NCBI GenBank assembly: GCA_015847255.1
Contig: JADLZK010002605.1
Coordinates: 62,001-126,000, forward strand
DNA from: Hyparrhenia diplandra
Lineage: Eukaryota > Streptophyta > Magnoliopsida > Poales > Poaceae
Length of the DNA stretch: 64,000 nucleotides
Direction: 5' to 3'
Numbering within the stretch: the first letter of the stretch is position 1; each line of letters starts with the position of its first letter. Positions 43,283-55,694 of the stretch are shown here, in pieces. Under the pieces are notes generated by a model that saw nothing but the letters and a program-made list of their open reading frames with translations, was not told where the DNA came from and made no database searches. Both the position numbers and the translations under genes were made by a program.

Positions 43283-46179
43283 GATCGAAAAAGTCACGAA
43301 ACAAACTACCTTCGTTATTTTCACCTTCGCTGGAAAAATCTTGCACCTTCGCTGCTCCAACCTCCGTCCTATTACTATCGCATCATATATCGTCCCGTAT
43401 TTGACTCCAGTTATTTACTCGTACAGTCTAGTTGTTTTTTCGCACCTCCGCAGAGCAGGCAGGCGATGGCCCGCGAGGGTCCGGGCGCAGCTCTAACGAA
43501 AGTCTCTGCCGATGCTACAAGCGATGCCACGTTCTGGGTCGGTAGCTCCGACGGATGAGCAGCGGAGGGTGCATGTGAGCAGCCACTGCGAGGGTATCGT
43601 TCGCCCACATGTAATCTGCAGCAGATGAGGCATTCGCCCAGGAGTGCTACCTCCGCGCATGCGGCTGCCAATATGCATCGATGCTCCATTAAATGGGTAG
43701 CTGTATATATACATGGATCATTCATATGCCTGTGTTATGACTAACAATCTTTCCCTTGCCGCCAACGAGGGCTACCATCGCAGTTGATTGCTGGGCACCT
43801 CCACCGAGCGAGCCTCGGCCAGCACGAGCGCAAGCCAGACCTTCGCCGCGTCCAGGCTAAGCGCCCCACGCTGAACCCTCGATGTGACCATGCTGTGCCA
43901 TGCTCGAGTATCCACCCTCTGGCCTGCCCCGAGTCCGAGATGACATCGTCGACACCTCGGCCAACGGCACCTTCGCCGACCTTCAGCGTGGGAGCCATAC
44001 TCGTCAGAAAGGGTCCGAGCCACGCTCCTCGCGACCCTCGTCGTCAGGCTACCTCATCGAATTATGGAGCAGCGCCCTCGTCTGGGCCTGAGCAACATCG
44101 TCGACGTCGGGTGCAACCGTACAAGCCGGACACCTTCGTACGTTGGCCTCCAAATCAGAGCAACCTCCGCCTGGGACTATAAGCCTCCGACGTGAAAAGG
44201 CAGCTAAGTATTCTAAGCAGCATGTGTATTCATTCCTACTGACCAAACTCTATTATATGGCTCCTGCTCGTTCCCGTAGTCTATCGAAGGCCCACCTGCA
44301 GATCCCGCGCACGCACGCCGACAGTGAGGAAACTTTCAGGCAAATATACGAAGGCCCACTCGGCCTCATAGCCTACTCAGCACATCGGCCTACAAACAGC
44401 TAAGTGAATAGTCCATGCGTGCCTGGTGCTCCCAGAAACGGAACCTCGTTTTTTTTTTTTTTTTTTTTCAGGTTGTATCATAAGAAAATCCAAACGCCTG
44501 GTTCATATCAATCCTACGCACATATATTATTATTACTGGATCCATCAAATGGTCACCACGCATCAATCCTCTCACCGCGACCTTCGCCACGGGCAAACTC
44601 AGCATCCCTCGCAGCGACCAGGCTGGCCACCCCTCGTACGTCGCAACCCTCGCTGTGCCCAAACAGAGCTAAGTACTAGATATGGTCTAATGGACCCTCG
44701 CAATATTCTCATCCTAGCTAGTACACGCATATATGCTAGTGCTTCGAGCTTCGTATTCTGGTCATTTTATATGTGGTCAATATTGGAAAAAATCTTATAT
44801 CTGGTCAATGCAGCGGCAAAAAAAAAAAAAACCGAGTTTGTTTCTATTACCCTCGCCGCGCAGTGGCGGTATGCGGCTGTGCAGCGAAGGTCCGTGACCG
44901 TGAGGCTACCGCCCGGCTGGCCCAGTTCAGTTCATCAAGCCTTGGCTCACGCCACATGTTTCGAGGCACCTCCGCATGGCATGGCGCACATATCAAATCA
45001 TATATGTCGTTTGTATATTTTTGCAGGGTCACCTCTCCCCGTAATAAAGGTATTACCCTCATCTCTCGCATCGTGTGGCCATGATCTTAAAAATCAAGGA
45101 GTATGAATCCGTGTTATAGGTGAACCTACATTTTTAGCACCAGCGGGCGGAGACCCCGTGAGGCAGACTAACGATTTCCGTGCTCGGAGGTGTCTTTTTC
45201 TTGTTGTTCACCGCTGCAGTGATACCTGAGCGAGGCCCAGCACACCATGCGAAGGTCCACACACCGAGCGAAGCCAGCATGAGCGGAAGACAACAAAACA
45301 TTACGCAGGCCCACTCGACGAGGCTTCGTTTTACACATAGCAAGCAGGCCAAGGACCGTCACAGCGGTGGTCGGCCTGCAGCAATTCTCGTCCCCTCCGG
45401 GTGGAGCAACCGTCGTCGTCGCGGCCAAGCAGAGCAATCATCGCCAGACCCTCGCCACGGCCGGGCAGCAATTCTCGTCCCCTCCGACCCTCGCTTCACG
45501 AAGAAGCTTCGAGAGCAACAAAGTACTCGATCGCTCACCAGCGGAGGCCAGTCCGACGCCGGGCGCGAACGTCCTGCAGGCTCACCAAGGAAAAGTCAAT
45601 TGTTTGCAGGCACACTACACTCGTTGGCCTTCCCTAAAGATAAGTTATTCTGCACGTTTCCTCTAATACATGCATCGAGGCACATATACTTTATACTCTG
45701 AAGCATCTTGTAGGCTGGGGCCGGGCATATATCTAACTACTAAAAAGAGAGAGAATTTTATGAGCAACTAGTCACTTTCAGTTTTTTCCAAACTAACCTT
45801 CGCAGCTATCCGCAGGGCACAACGCTAGTTCGGTACCCTCGCTGGAGGAAATTTAGTGTTCTATGGTGCCAACTTAAGGCTGTTTATTCACCATGTCTTT
45901 AAAAAAAACAACAAAAACAAACTCGGCTGACATAATATTTATTCATGAACTGACCTTCGCCTGCATGCGAGGCCAATTAATTCACTATGTTGCAGGTTCT
46001 GAACCCTCTGGTGAGTCCCTCTCCACGTCCACTATTCTTATCTTCGCATATCTACTACATCTATGTTTGTAAGACCCACTAAAGAGTTCTCTGCCTCGGT
46101 GAAGCCACGTCACCAGTAACTCCTCCCCCGTCACCGTTCTTTTCCCCTCCGCCTGAAATTCAACGTGGCCCCGACGACG

Positions 46180-46350
46180 GGCTTCCGGCCATTCAGATGG
46201 GCGAGCTCTTCCCCACGGCGGCTCTGCGGCTGCCCGCCTCCCTCCGGCCGTTGAGATGTCCGCTCTTCCCCTACCACTGCTATACGGCTGCCCGCCTCCC
46301 TCCGGCCGTTGAGATGGCCGGCTCTTCCCCTACCAATGTTATGCGGCTGC
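46180..46350. repeat. three tandem copies of a 58-bp unit before a TATA box
   Basis: Units share CGGCTGCCCGCCTCCCTCCG then GCCGTTGAGATG and CTCTTCCCCTACCA; starts recur at about 46,168, 46,226 and 46,284. They lie directly upstream of TATATAAAT at 46,361. Confidence 0.85.
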
Positions 46351-46360
46351 TGTGCCCGCA

Positions 46361-46369
46361 TATATAAAT
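46361..46369 (+). promoter_or_regulatory. TATA box of the gene-like block split by the CACTA element
   Basis: TATATAAAT followed by CGGTGGCC, placed between the 58-bp repeats and a GC-rich, exon-like block. Confidence 0.5.
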
Positions 46370-46389
46370 CGGTGGCCTATTCCCCTACC

Positions 46390-47128
46390 CCAATCGAGTT
46401 CATCTGCCGTGGCACGCAGTACCTCCCTGCCGCACCGATCCACCCCCTAACCTCCTCGGCGTCCTCAGCAGACGCACTCGGCGACCAGATAAGGCAAGGT
46501 ATCAGCTAGCGATACAGAGAAGAGCCTGGGATTTGACGAGGGTGTCCCGGGAGGCGGCGATGGGCGCGAGGAGGTAGGACGGACGTCTCCTCCGTGGGTA
46601 TCCCGCCGCCGTTTCCTCCATGGCCGGTCCCCTCCTCCAAGATCCCGACGACCTCCCCTCCTGGCCACGGTGGGGCCATAAGCTGGCGATGGCGACCCGC
46701 CGCCCGGAGGGAAACAGACGCGAGCATGGTTCCGATCACTTCATCCGTCGCCCCAACTGACGGGGCCGAGTTGCGCCGCGACGGAGCTCAGGCTGGATCT
46801 GTTGGAGCATGGCGGCGGGGCGAGCCCAACGGCGCCTTTGCGGCGGGTCGGTCGGGCGGGCGCGGCATCGGGGAGCGGCGCCCCGATCCGTCGGGTCCTG
46901 GTCCGCCTCGCCCGTTGTGGCCCAGCGTCGGCGCTGCTCTACGTCACCGCCAGCGTCCCCTCGCTCCTTCATGCAATAGGAGCGACTTGCGTAATCCGCG
47001 GGCCGCGCGCCGCCGCCGCGGCGAGTGAGTCATCGCGAGGGCGCCGCGCGACCGACCATTGCGTGGCCGTCCGCCCGTGGCGTCGCATCGCGCCGCTGGG
47101 CGCGAGGACTCCATCCACCGCCGCCCGC
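46390..47128 (+). other. GC-rich gene-like block, interrupted at 47,128
   Basis: Very GC-rich, with long overlapping open frames on both strands (for example 46,594-47,028 plus), as in first exons of grass genes. No domain was recognised. A splice-like CGAG/TGAGT occurs near 47,026. The block resumes at 55,960 after the CACTA element, with the duplicated CGC on either side. Confidence 0.4.
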
Positions 47129-47138
47129 CACTGCGGAC

Positions 47139-47335
47139 TACGGAGAATTCTGTGAGTTTCGGAGTTTCTGTCGGTTAGTCAACTGTCGGGAATGTCGAAG
47201 AACTCTGTCGGTCAACAATTCCGTCGGGGAATGGCACAATAATTCTGTCGGTTCCCATAAAACCGTCGGGAATCATCATAACCGTCGGGGAAACGTGAAA
47301 CTAATCCTGTCGTTCATGGGTAACCCGACGGGGAA
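47139..47335. repeat. left sub-terminal repeats of the CACTA element
   Basis: TTCTGTCGGTTA, AACTGTCGGGAA, CTCTGTCGGTCA, TTCCGTCGGGGA, TTCTGTCGGTTC, AACCGTCGGGAA, AACCGTCGGGGA, CCCGACGGGG: about nine CTGTCGG/CCGTCGG units in 200 bp. In this superfamily such units bind the tnpA-type protein. Confidence 0.9.
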
Positions 47336-48112
47336 ACAAAGTTTGCCGCCTCACCGGCCCGAGGGAAGCGATATTCGCGTGCGTGAGGACCTTCGGGCGC
47401 CAAAAAGGCCGCCAAAACTTCACTTTGCATTTTGGGACCCACACGAGGCATATACATATAGAAATCTCCGGAACCCTAGCCATTTTCCCCAATTCCCATC
47501 CCGCCGCCGCTCTGGCTGCCAGACGCGAGAGGCGGCCGCGCCTCCGTCCGCTCCTCCGGCATCCCGCCAGCGCGCAATCCACCACCAGCGCCTCCCGTCC
47601 GGCTCCTCGGTTCCATAAATCCATCTCGCGTCGCCCCCACCTCTCGGTCGCGCGGCATCCCGTCCGCTCCTCCACGCGCTTCGGGTCCGCCCGCCGCCGC
47701 CACCAGCGGCGGTCTTGGCGCCGCCCCCACCCTCGCCGCAGCGTTGGGGCGTCATCCCGCGCCGCAGCTCATCTAAGCGCGTGGCAGGCCCGCCTCCGTC
47801 CGCCCACCTCTCATCTGCCCGCCGCCGCCCGAGTCCTCACGCCGCCCCCACCCACCCCTCGCGGTGTGCCCCCGCCGCCGGCGTCCTCAATCCGGCGCCG
47901 CCACGGCAGGATTCAAGTTCTAGGAGGAGACCAAGCAAGAGGAGGAGGGGTTCCAGCAAGATTCGAGTTCACGAGGACGGTGCAGCAAGGAGGAGGGTTC
48001 CGAGAAGGACCGTGCAGCAAGGAGGAGGGTTCCGAAGGAGTGAAAGGAGATCCACAAGTGGAGGAGAGGGGTTCCGCTTAACAGCAACTACATCACACCA
48101 CAGGTGATATTA

Positions 48113-48930
48113 ATTTTGCCTTATAAGTTTTTTTGAGCAGCAATCTTTGTCTATCTGTGATGAGGTTGAATTGGATTGGAAAATAGAGGTAGTTATAATT
48201 GAGAACACAATATAGAAAGCTGGAAGAATGTCTAGGGAATGCAATGTTTGAAGTTTCGTAGCTGATGGCGCTTCTGTTTCATAGCTGAGAACACCGATTG
48301 GAAAATTGAAGCTGCTGTTTCATAGCTGATGGCAGCTTCTTCTGCCACCCCCTCAAACTCTGTAATGATTTCTAGTTTCGAAAAGAATAGCTGATGGCCG
48401 GTTACACCTGTTTGAAGTGCCACATATTCTTGTCGAGTAGGTTTTGAAGCTAGTAGACAAGACACATGATTCATGAAGTATCTGAACTCTTACAGAATAG
48501 TTAAAACCTTTGAATATTGAATTTACTGTTCAGAAGCCCTGCCTTTTATGGGTAGCTGCTTGCTAGTACACTGCCTGTAAGGTGTTCGTAGCAATACATC
48601 TCATGCAAAGCAGCTTTGATGATACATATCTGACGTAGACCACTTTTGCATAAATGAATCCACTTGGAGCTTCTGAGGTATAATATTTTATCCTCCATTT
48701 CTTTCACCTTGGAATTGGAACTGATTCTGATGGTAGACTGCTGATTTTATTGTGTACTTAATACTTAGACTAGCAGTTCAGAAGTGATCTTATAAGTTTG
48801 CCTTATAAGTTTTTGAGTAGCAATCTTTGTCTATCTGTGATGAGCTCGAATTGGATTGGAAAATAGAGATAGTTATAATTGAGAACACAATATAGAAAGC
48901 TGGAAGAATGTCTAGGGAATGCAATGTTTC
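48113..48930. repeat. two copies of a 130-bp direct repeat, 684 bp apart
   Basis: GCCTTATAAGTTTTTTTGAG... at about 48,118-48,248 and again at about 48,801-48,930, sharing GCAATCTTTGTCTATCTGTG, TTGGATTGGAAAATAGAG and AGAATGTCTAGGGAATGCAA with few changes. Both lie in the leader/intron region before the transposase start. Confidence 0.9.
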
Positions 48931-48993
48931 CGGTTTAGTTTTTATTTGCTAATTGTAGGTCCTTTGTCTATCTCAACAGAAAAAAAATAAGTT

Positions 48994-51900
48994 ATGGCAG
49001 AACGAGATTGGATGTATAGTGGTTGGAAGCGTGGTAGACCAACATGTGATTGGGTTCAGCATACAAACCAGTTCCTGGATTTTGCCTTCTCTAATCAGTC
49101 TGTAGTACAAGAGGGTACCATAAAATGCCCTTGTGCTGTGTGTAGGAATTATTTTCGGCACAAAAGGGGTAAGGTAGAGCTGCATCTATGTCAAAATGGG
49201 TTTAAGTCCAACTATCAAACTTGGACTGCACATGGTGAGAGGCGCTTTCAAGAGCCAGGAATTGAGGGTTTTGGTGAGACGGATAGAATGGATGATATGT
49301 TGGCAGACTTAGCTGCTGCAGCACCATCACTAGGTAATGAGGAACCGGCAGAGTATGCTAAAGCTTTCTATAGGATGATTGATAGTGCAGAAAAATTAGT
49401 TCATGACAAAACAACCCACTCAACATTGTCAGCCACTGCTAGGTTGCTATCCATAAAGGCACAACACAACCTCTCTATTTCTTGTTATGATGACATTGTG
49501 ACACTCATCCATGAACTCATACCAGCTGATAGCAACTTTCCTAAGGATTTCTACCATTCAAAAAAATTGTTTAAGGGTCTAGGCATGCCATATGAAAAAA
49601 TTCATGCATGTGAGAATTATTGCATGCTTTATTATGGAGATAACAAGGATAAAGAGAAGTGTGACTTTTGTCGGACCCTCGCTATCTAGATGGTTCAAAT
49701 AAAGTCCCAGCGTAAAGTCTTGCGGTATATGCCAATAAAAGATAGGTTACAACGGCTCTATGCACATGAGGCAAGCTGCGAAAATGATGCGGTGGCACAA
49801 AGGAATCTCCTCGCTCCATGACTGTAATGGACCACCCACGTGATGGAGAAGCTTGGCAACAATTTGATGTTGATAATCCGAGAGTTTGCGAAGAGGCAAG
49901 GAACGTGCGACTAGGCATTGCAACCGATGGTTTCACACCATATGGCCCCATGGCTGCTCCGTATTCTTGCTGGCGGTGTTTGTTTTCCGTATAATCTTCC
50001 ACCTGGTGTTGCCATGAGGCCGAGAATACATCTTTCTTGCCCTTGTTATACCAGGTCGAACATCTGGGGAAAAAAATTTAGTGTCTTAATGCAACCTTTA
50101 ATAGATGAACGCAAACTCTTAAGGATGGAGTTGAAACATGGGATGCATCGGTAAAGAAAAGGTTCACCATGAAAGCGGCATATCTATGGTCAATACATGA
50201 TTTTCCTGCGCTTGGGATGTTTGTTGGTTGGAGCACCCATGGGAAGTTGGCATGCCATCATTGTTTAGGTGACACCAAAGCATTTCAACTCACTAATGGT
50301 GGTAAGCCATCTTTGGTTTGATTGTCATAGGCGTTTTCTTCCATGGACCATGAATTTAGAACCCAAAGCAATGCATTTAGGAAGGATACAATAGTGTTGG
50401 ATGAGCCTCAAGGAAGTTGACGGGAGAAGAAAGAGAAGCCCAAATGAACCTCAAAGTCAGCGATACGAACACGTACAATAAAGAACACAATTGGACACAC
50501 AATAATGGTTTGTGGCAGCTACATTACTACAAAAAAGTTGTTACTTCCACACAACATTGATGTAATGCACAATGAGAAAAAAATATGGGTGAAGCTTTAT
50601 GGAACACATGCTATGGCATAGGCGATAAGACAAAAGATAATGTGAAGGCAAGGCAAGACCTACAATTGATTTGTGATCGTCCTAACATGCATCTTGTATT
50701 AAAACCCAATGGCAAGTGGCATACGCCAAGGCGCCATTACGCATTGACAAGGGTGATAAGCCCATCATTTTAGAGTGGTTCAAAGCACTGAAGTTTTCAC
50801 GATGGGTATCTTTGCAAATATTAGAAGAGGGATTAATTTCCAAACAAAGAAGATATCGGGGCTGAAAAGTCATGATTATCATATCTTCATGGAGCGTCTA
50901 CTTCTGTTGCTTTCCGTGGATTCCTTCACGAAAATGTTTGGCTTGTTCTAGGCGAGCTCAGTTATTTCTATAGGAAATTGTGTGCTAGACAAATTACTAA
51001 GAAAGATGTATTAGCTTTGGAACAGAACATAGTGGTTCTTGTGCGCAAACTAGAGAAGATATTCCCACCAGGATTTTTAACCCTATGCAACATCTTATGG
51101 TACATCTTGCTGAGGAAGTTCGACTAGGAGGCCCTGTACAATATCGATGGATGTATCCAATTGAGAGGTACATTTTTAATCTGTAGGTTTAATTGGTTGC
51201 TGGCCTATTAGTGCTAGTGCTAATTTTTTTCTTCTTAGGGCTATACAAAAGCTGAAACAAAAAGTTCGAAACCAAGCAAGAGTTGAGGGCTGCATTGTTG
51301 AAGCCCATCTTGTTGAAGAGGCCACAAATTCTATGTCTCTTTTCTTTAAATCAAAGGTGCATTCAGCTAGAAATAAGGCACCTAGATATGATGATGGTTC
51401 CTCAACATTTGTGCCCACTTGTGATGATATCGAAATCTTTGCACAACCTGGACGGTGCCATGTCCAAAGGGGTTGTCGTGATCTTTCCATAGAAGAATAC
51501 AAGGCTGCCTTCTTATACATATTGACAAATATACCACAGATGCAAGAATTGTTGAAGTATGTGTTGATTTTACTAAAATGAGTTCTAATACTTTACCAGA
51601 ACATATCATCATGTTAAATTTTCCTTGTCTTTATAGAAAGTTTGAACAAGAACAATGGAAGGGAACAAGGAATCCAACCGAACAACAAATTTCTGACTTA
51701 AGGCTGAATGGTTGGAAACTTGGACGTGGGAGCCATGTCCATAATGGTCCTAATTTCTTTGATTGGTTCAAAGCTCATGTAAACAACAGACTTGTCCTTA
51801 CATAGTATAATTTTAGTTAACAAAAGAAAGCTAATCTATTCAAATTTGCTTTCCAGTGCAAGGTTAATGCAAGCATTCACAAAGCATTGCGTCAATTATC

Positions 51901-52568
51901 TTATGGGTTTACTAGAAGAGTCAGTACATATGGGTGTTATGACATTAATGGCTACTGATTTCGTCCGCAAGCATATGAGAAAACAAGAGTAGGGTTGGCA
52001 ACAACCAATGCGGAGTTTGTGTGTCTAGCCGATGAGGATGACAATCTTACGAGTATTATGGAGTTATCAAAGACATCATTAAAATTTCATGGGAGGGCAG
52101 CATGCAACTTGAGCTAGTTATATTTGAGTGTGACGGTTTGATCCCACCGATACGGTGTTAGGCGCCTGAGAAAATATTGGCCTAGTAGAGGTTAAGCATA
52201 GCTCAAGGCTTTCTAACTTTGATCCCTTTGTTCTAGCCCAGTCAAGTTAAACAAGTCTACTATTTACCATATGCTTGCAAGTCTAGACCAGATCTATACG
52301 AGTGGTGGGTTGTTTATCAAGTATCACCTAGAGATCGATTGCTTGCAATTGATAGCGACAATGAGTGCGATGAAACCGCAGCACTAACGTAAGACATAAT
52401 GTTCTTTCAAGAAGAAGGCTTGGAGGGCACTTTTTGTGATAGATACGGGACGTTGACTTGGATAATTCTGCTCCTCTACCATTGGATGAGATAGTTAATC
52501 CAAATGAATTGAAGGTGCTAAGCGAGACAAACACACGTTTCTCAAGAGATAGATGGAGACAAATATGA
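48994..52568 (+). pseudogene. tnp2-like CACTA transposase, frameshifted
   Basis: Starts MAERDWMYSGWKRGR, the usual beginning of the Transpos_assoc domain, with CPCAVCRNYF (zinc-ligand-like cysteines, about 49,130-49,155). Then NFPKDFYHSKKLFKGLGMPY and IHACENYCMLYYGDN. The Transposase_21 (DDE-type) part follows in shifting frames: HKEISSLHD-like, GFTPYGPM, YNLPPGVAMR, KAAYLWSIHDFPALGMFVGW, LACHHCLGDTKAF, MGEALWNTCYGIGDKTKDNV. Then the DUF4218 part (ELSYFYRKLCARQITKKDVL, WMYPIER) and, after an intron at about 51,167-51,239, GCIVEAHLVEEATNSMSLFF. The end has a DUF4216-like region and the stop at 52,566-52,568. About a dozen small shifts, for example at 49,680. It would catalyse cutting at CACTA ends. 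Confidence 0.88.
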
Positions 52569-52882
52569 AGCGGTGACAACGATGAAGGGCGATGATGATG
52601 ATTGCTATGACGAAGAAGATTACTGAAACTGAAATCAATTACCATTATTGTATTTTCCTTTTTTGTTGCTTCAGTGTGTACTGTGAACAATGTTGTGAAC
52701 AATGTTGCATATTTTGTGCACTTCAATGGAATATGTTGTTTTCTGCATTTTTTGCAGCAAGATACTATCAATTAACTTCCTGTTGCATTATATTGATAAT
52801 ATTGAAGCAACTCCCTTTTTCCATTATCTTGATATATGCTTTGTTTTACTATGAAGCAAGTTCTTGTTTTCTACAATGACTA

Positions 52883-55262
52883 ATGCAACATCTTTACGTG
52901 CGAGAAAATGAGGGCTTTCAGACACCGTCGAGCAAATGGAGTCTCGATGACAATGCTCCTATTGATTCCACTAAGAATGGGAATGTCTCTAACAACAATG
53001 AGAACAACGATGCTGATCCAACTGAGGAAAGAAGTCAAAAGAGGAAGAGGGGACCTACTCAGCCAAAAAGGCCTCCACCTGGCCAGCGAATTCCTATTAA
53101 ACCCATTGGTGAAGAGTGAGTATATCTTGAATTATGACTGTTATGACTGCAACTTGAGTTACTGCTGATTTTGTCCCTGTAACCATTGCTGATTTTGAAT
53201 TACTTGAGTTACTGCTGATTTTAAACCCATTCATATTAAACCCATTGCTGATTTTGTCCCTGTAACCATGATTTCACCCTAAGTTATTGCTGATTTTACA
53301 ATATTATGGCTGTTATGACTGCAACTTGTGATTGTAGGCAATTTGAGTTTGTAAATTACTCACCTAAGAAGGACATGGGGATTGGTGGTCAAGTCACGGC
53401 TCTGCTAAAGCATGAGTACCCTTCTATGATTGAAGAGAGTCGTTCAAAGAAGTATTATGCAAAGAGATGGGCTCACTATGATATTATTCAAGACCAAGAT
53501 GGGATGACTAGCTGGCTGATCGTTTTAAAGAAGAATTCAGGTAATTCAATAAGTGTAAAATGTCATTGTGTTAAAACTCTAAATATGATTTGTTTCTTTG
53601 CTAACATCGGAGTTGGTTTATCTAAATATGAAAGATAATATGCCTCTGTTTTGTAAATGCGAGCATCTACTCGATGGAAGATGATTTAATGCCACATGCG
53701 GAATATGTTCTTGATAGGCTTGCGGCTAAGCGGTGTAGAAATATGATGTATGAGCTTCGTGTGGATCTTTGTGAAGGCATACTATGACCCGATACCTTAA
53801 TCGGAGGATAAAGGATTTAGAGGCATGCAAGAAATTACTTCGTCAAGCACGGTATGCAAAAGTTAAGCGGACTGGATTTACGAAGCTGCATGGCGTGCCA
53901 TTTGTGCTTGCGGTGCTCACCGAGAATATTTAAAGAAGCGCCACCTTGCTCAAGAGTCACGGAACCAAACAGATTTTGCTCAAAACAGGGGTGGATCTCG
54001 ACCATACGCTCAAACCAAACAATATCGGTAAGTTGAGATGAGCTGAACTCTACAATTCCCGGTATGTTGTGTTCTACAACTTTCTAATTAGATCTTCATA
54101 TCCGGGAAAAAGACTTATGGTCCGGAGGCAAACAAGCGACATGAATACATTTTGCTCCATGAAGGCGGGTGTCAAAAATTGTGATGAGAATGGAATTAGT
54201 GGTCGATTCAAGCCAAAAGGCCCAACAGCGTGTTGTATGTTCTACCTCATTTTTAAATATCTACAGTTCAGCACCATGATATGAATTAAGGTTAACATGG
54301 ATTTTTTTTTTTTTGTTTCATAGGCTGATTACTATGCTACCCTTGAATTTGAATATCCGGATGATTGTGAGCAAAGCGTAGAAGTGATGCCCAACTTGAT
54401 CTGTAGTGCTATACAAAAGTAGTGGCCGTGGCTTAGCTCATGGCCGTGTGCCAATAGCAAATGGTGCTATAAGGAAAACTGAGATGAAAGGATGTGGTAG
54501 GACAAATACAACAAGCCAAGCAAATTCAAGGTCTTATCAATATCTTCTAAGGAGGAATGCACAATTGGAGCAGAATGCTCAGAATTCCTCTCATATTGGA
54601 CTTGTACTAACCAAATATATGAAGGTATTTGATCTAATCTAATATCTTTGTATGTACCTAATCAATTGCTTCAAAATGTTCTCTAATCATCATGTATTTT
54701 AGGATGTTTTTTGAGAAGGCTGAACATGGAGTTACCACCAGAAATTGCAAAGATTCTACGGTCGGGAGATGCAAATGCAAATGCTTCTATGCCACCAGTT
54801 GAACAGGTCTCTCTTACCATGCATTTATAATATTCATTGTAGCTTATGAGTTCCCAGCTAGCTAGCTGGTCTCTTTTGCTAAAATTGTTTAGCTTATTCA
54901 GATTATATCTCCTGAACATTACAGCTAGCTTTTATCTCACAATTTAAAAGTGCATGTAAAAGTGTTATGGCCTGTACATTACAGCTAGCCTATTGATTAA
55001 GATTCTCCCGAACATTACAGCTAGCTTTCTAAATGAGAGTGCTACTGTACGGGGTTTTACTCATCAATTTAAGTTCCATCACTTTGTAGGGTATGAGTCA
55101 TCACATCTTTGGAGATGTTGGTTCTGGTGGTCTTGATGGCAATGACATCGAAGAGAATGAAGGTGATGCTAACATAGGCGGAAATAGTGTCGGGACGGTT
55201 GCAAGCCTCTTTTGTGCAGTTGGAGTGTATATGGTGAAGCTCAAGTTGACTTGCTTTTGTTG
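52883..55262 (+). pseudogene. tnpA-like second CACTA protein (Transposase_24 type), multi-exon
   Basis: Exon A (52,883-53,117) has an acidic, Asn-rich part and the basic stretch SQKRKRGPTQPKRPPPGQRI, possibly a nuclear signal. It ends at a GTGAGT donor. Exon B begins after TTGTAG at 53,337 with QFEFVNYSPKKDMGIGGQVT and ends at GGTAATTC near 53,540. Later pieces are KKRHLAQESRNQTDFAQNRG, SSGRGLAHGRVPIANGAI, a Gln/Asn-rich coil (YLLRRNAQLEQNAQN), LPPEIAKILRSGDANAN and GMSHHIFGDVGSGGLDG. This is the order of the plant Transposase_24 protein encoded behind tnp2. Its likely role is to bind the sub-terminal repeats. Middle exons are broken by shifts. Confidence 0.75.
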
Positions 55263-55694
55263 AAGTAAGCTGACCTCTTTTGTGCAAATGTATACCTAGC
55301 TAGTATGTAGATGTAGAGAGTGAAAAGGTCTCTCAGTTATGTAGTTGGATATAAGCAGCTAGACTTGCTGAAGTCTTCGCCTCTTGAACTATTACATAGT
55401 TGGCATGTCATGAAAGGAGCCAGACTTGGTGAAGTCTTGCCTGTAGAACTTAATTAGTTTGCACATACTTTCGGACATGATTCTGAAATGTGATGCATTT
55501 GGACTTGTGAACCTGTTTTTAAATGTATGTGCAATTTGGATTCAGAATGTGTGCAAATCTGTCCCTGTGATGCCAAATGCATGAATTGTTTTATCATTTT
55601 TTGAATCAAATTGGATGGCTTTGTATTTTGATTTTATTCTGTCCCATTTTTTCACGATGGCTGGGCGACGCGAATTTTGTGGGAAAACAAAGTA

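Larger units (their letters stand above)
42994..46000 (+). mobile_element. non-coding (non-autonomous) LTR element, right end unclear
   Basis: After LTR and PBS, about 2.7 kb follow without any recognisable gag or pol. The stretch contains homopolymers (T21 at about 44,449-44,469, A13 at about 44,818-44,832). It is full of ACCTTCGC, ACCCTCGC and ACCTCCGC or their complements, about one per 120 bp. It resembles a large-retrotransposon-derivative or Dasheng-like partner of a coding TAT element. The shared PBS and motif suggest kinship with element 2, but the LTRs differ. The right limit near 46,000 is set only by the end of the motif run. Confidence 0.5.

Noticed and set aside
47383..48081. 232-codon ORF in the left part of the CACTA element
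   Set aside because: Arg/Ser/Pro-rich with equally open overlapping frames; it looks like a GC-rich leader, not protein.
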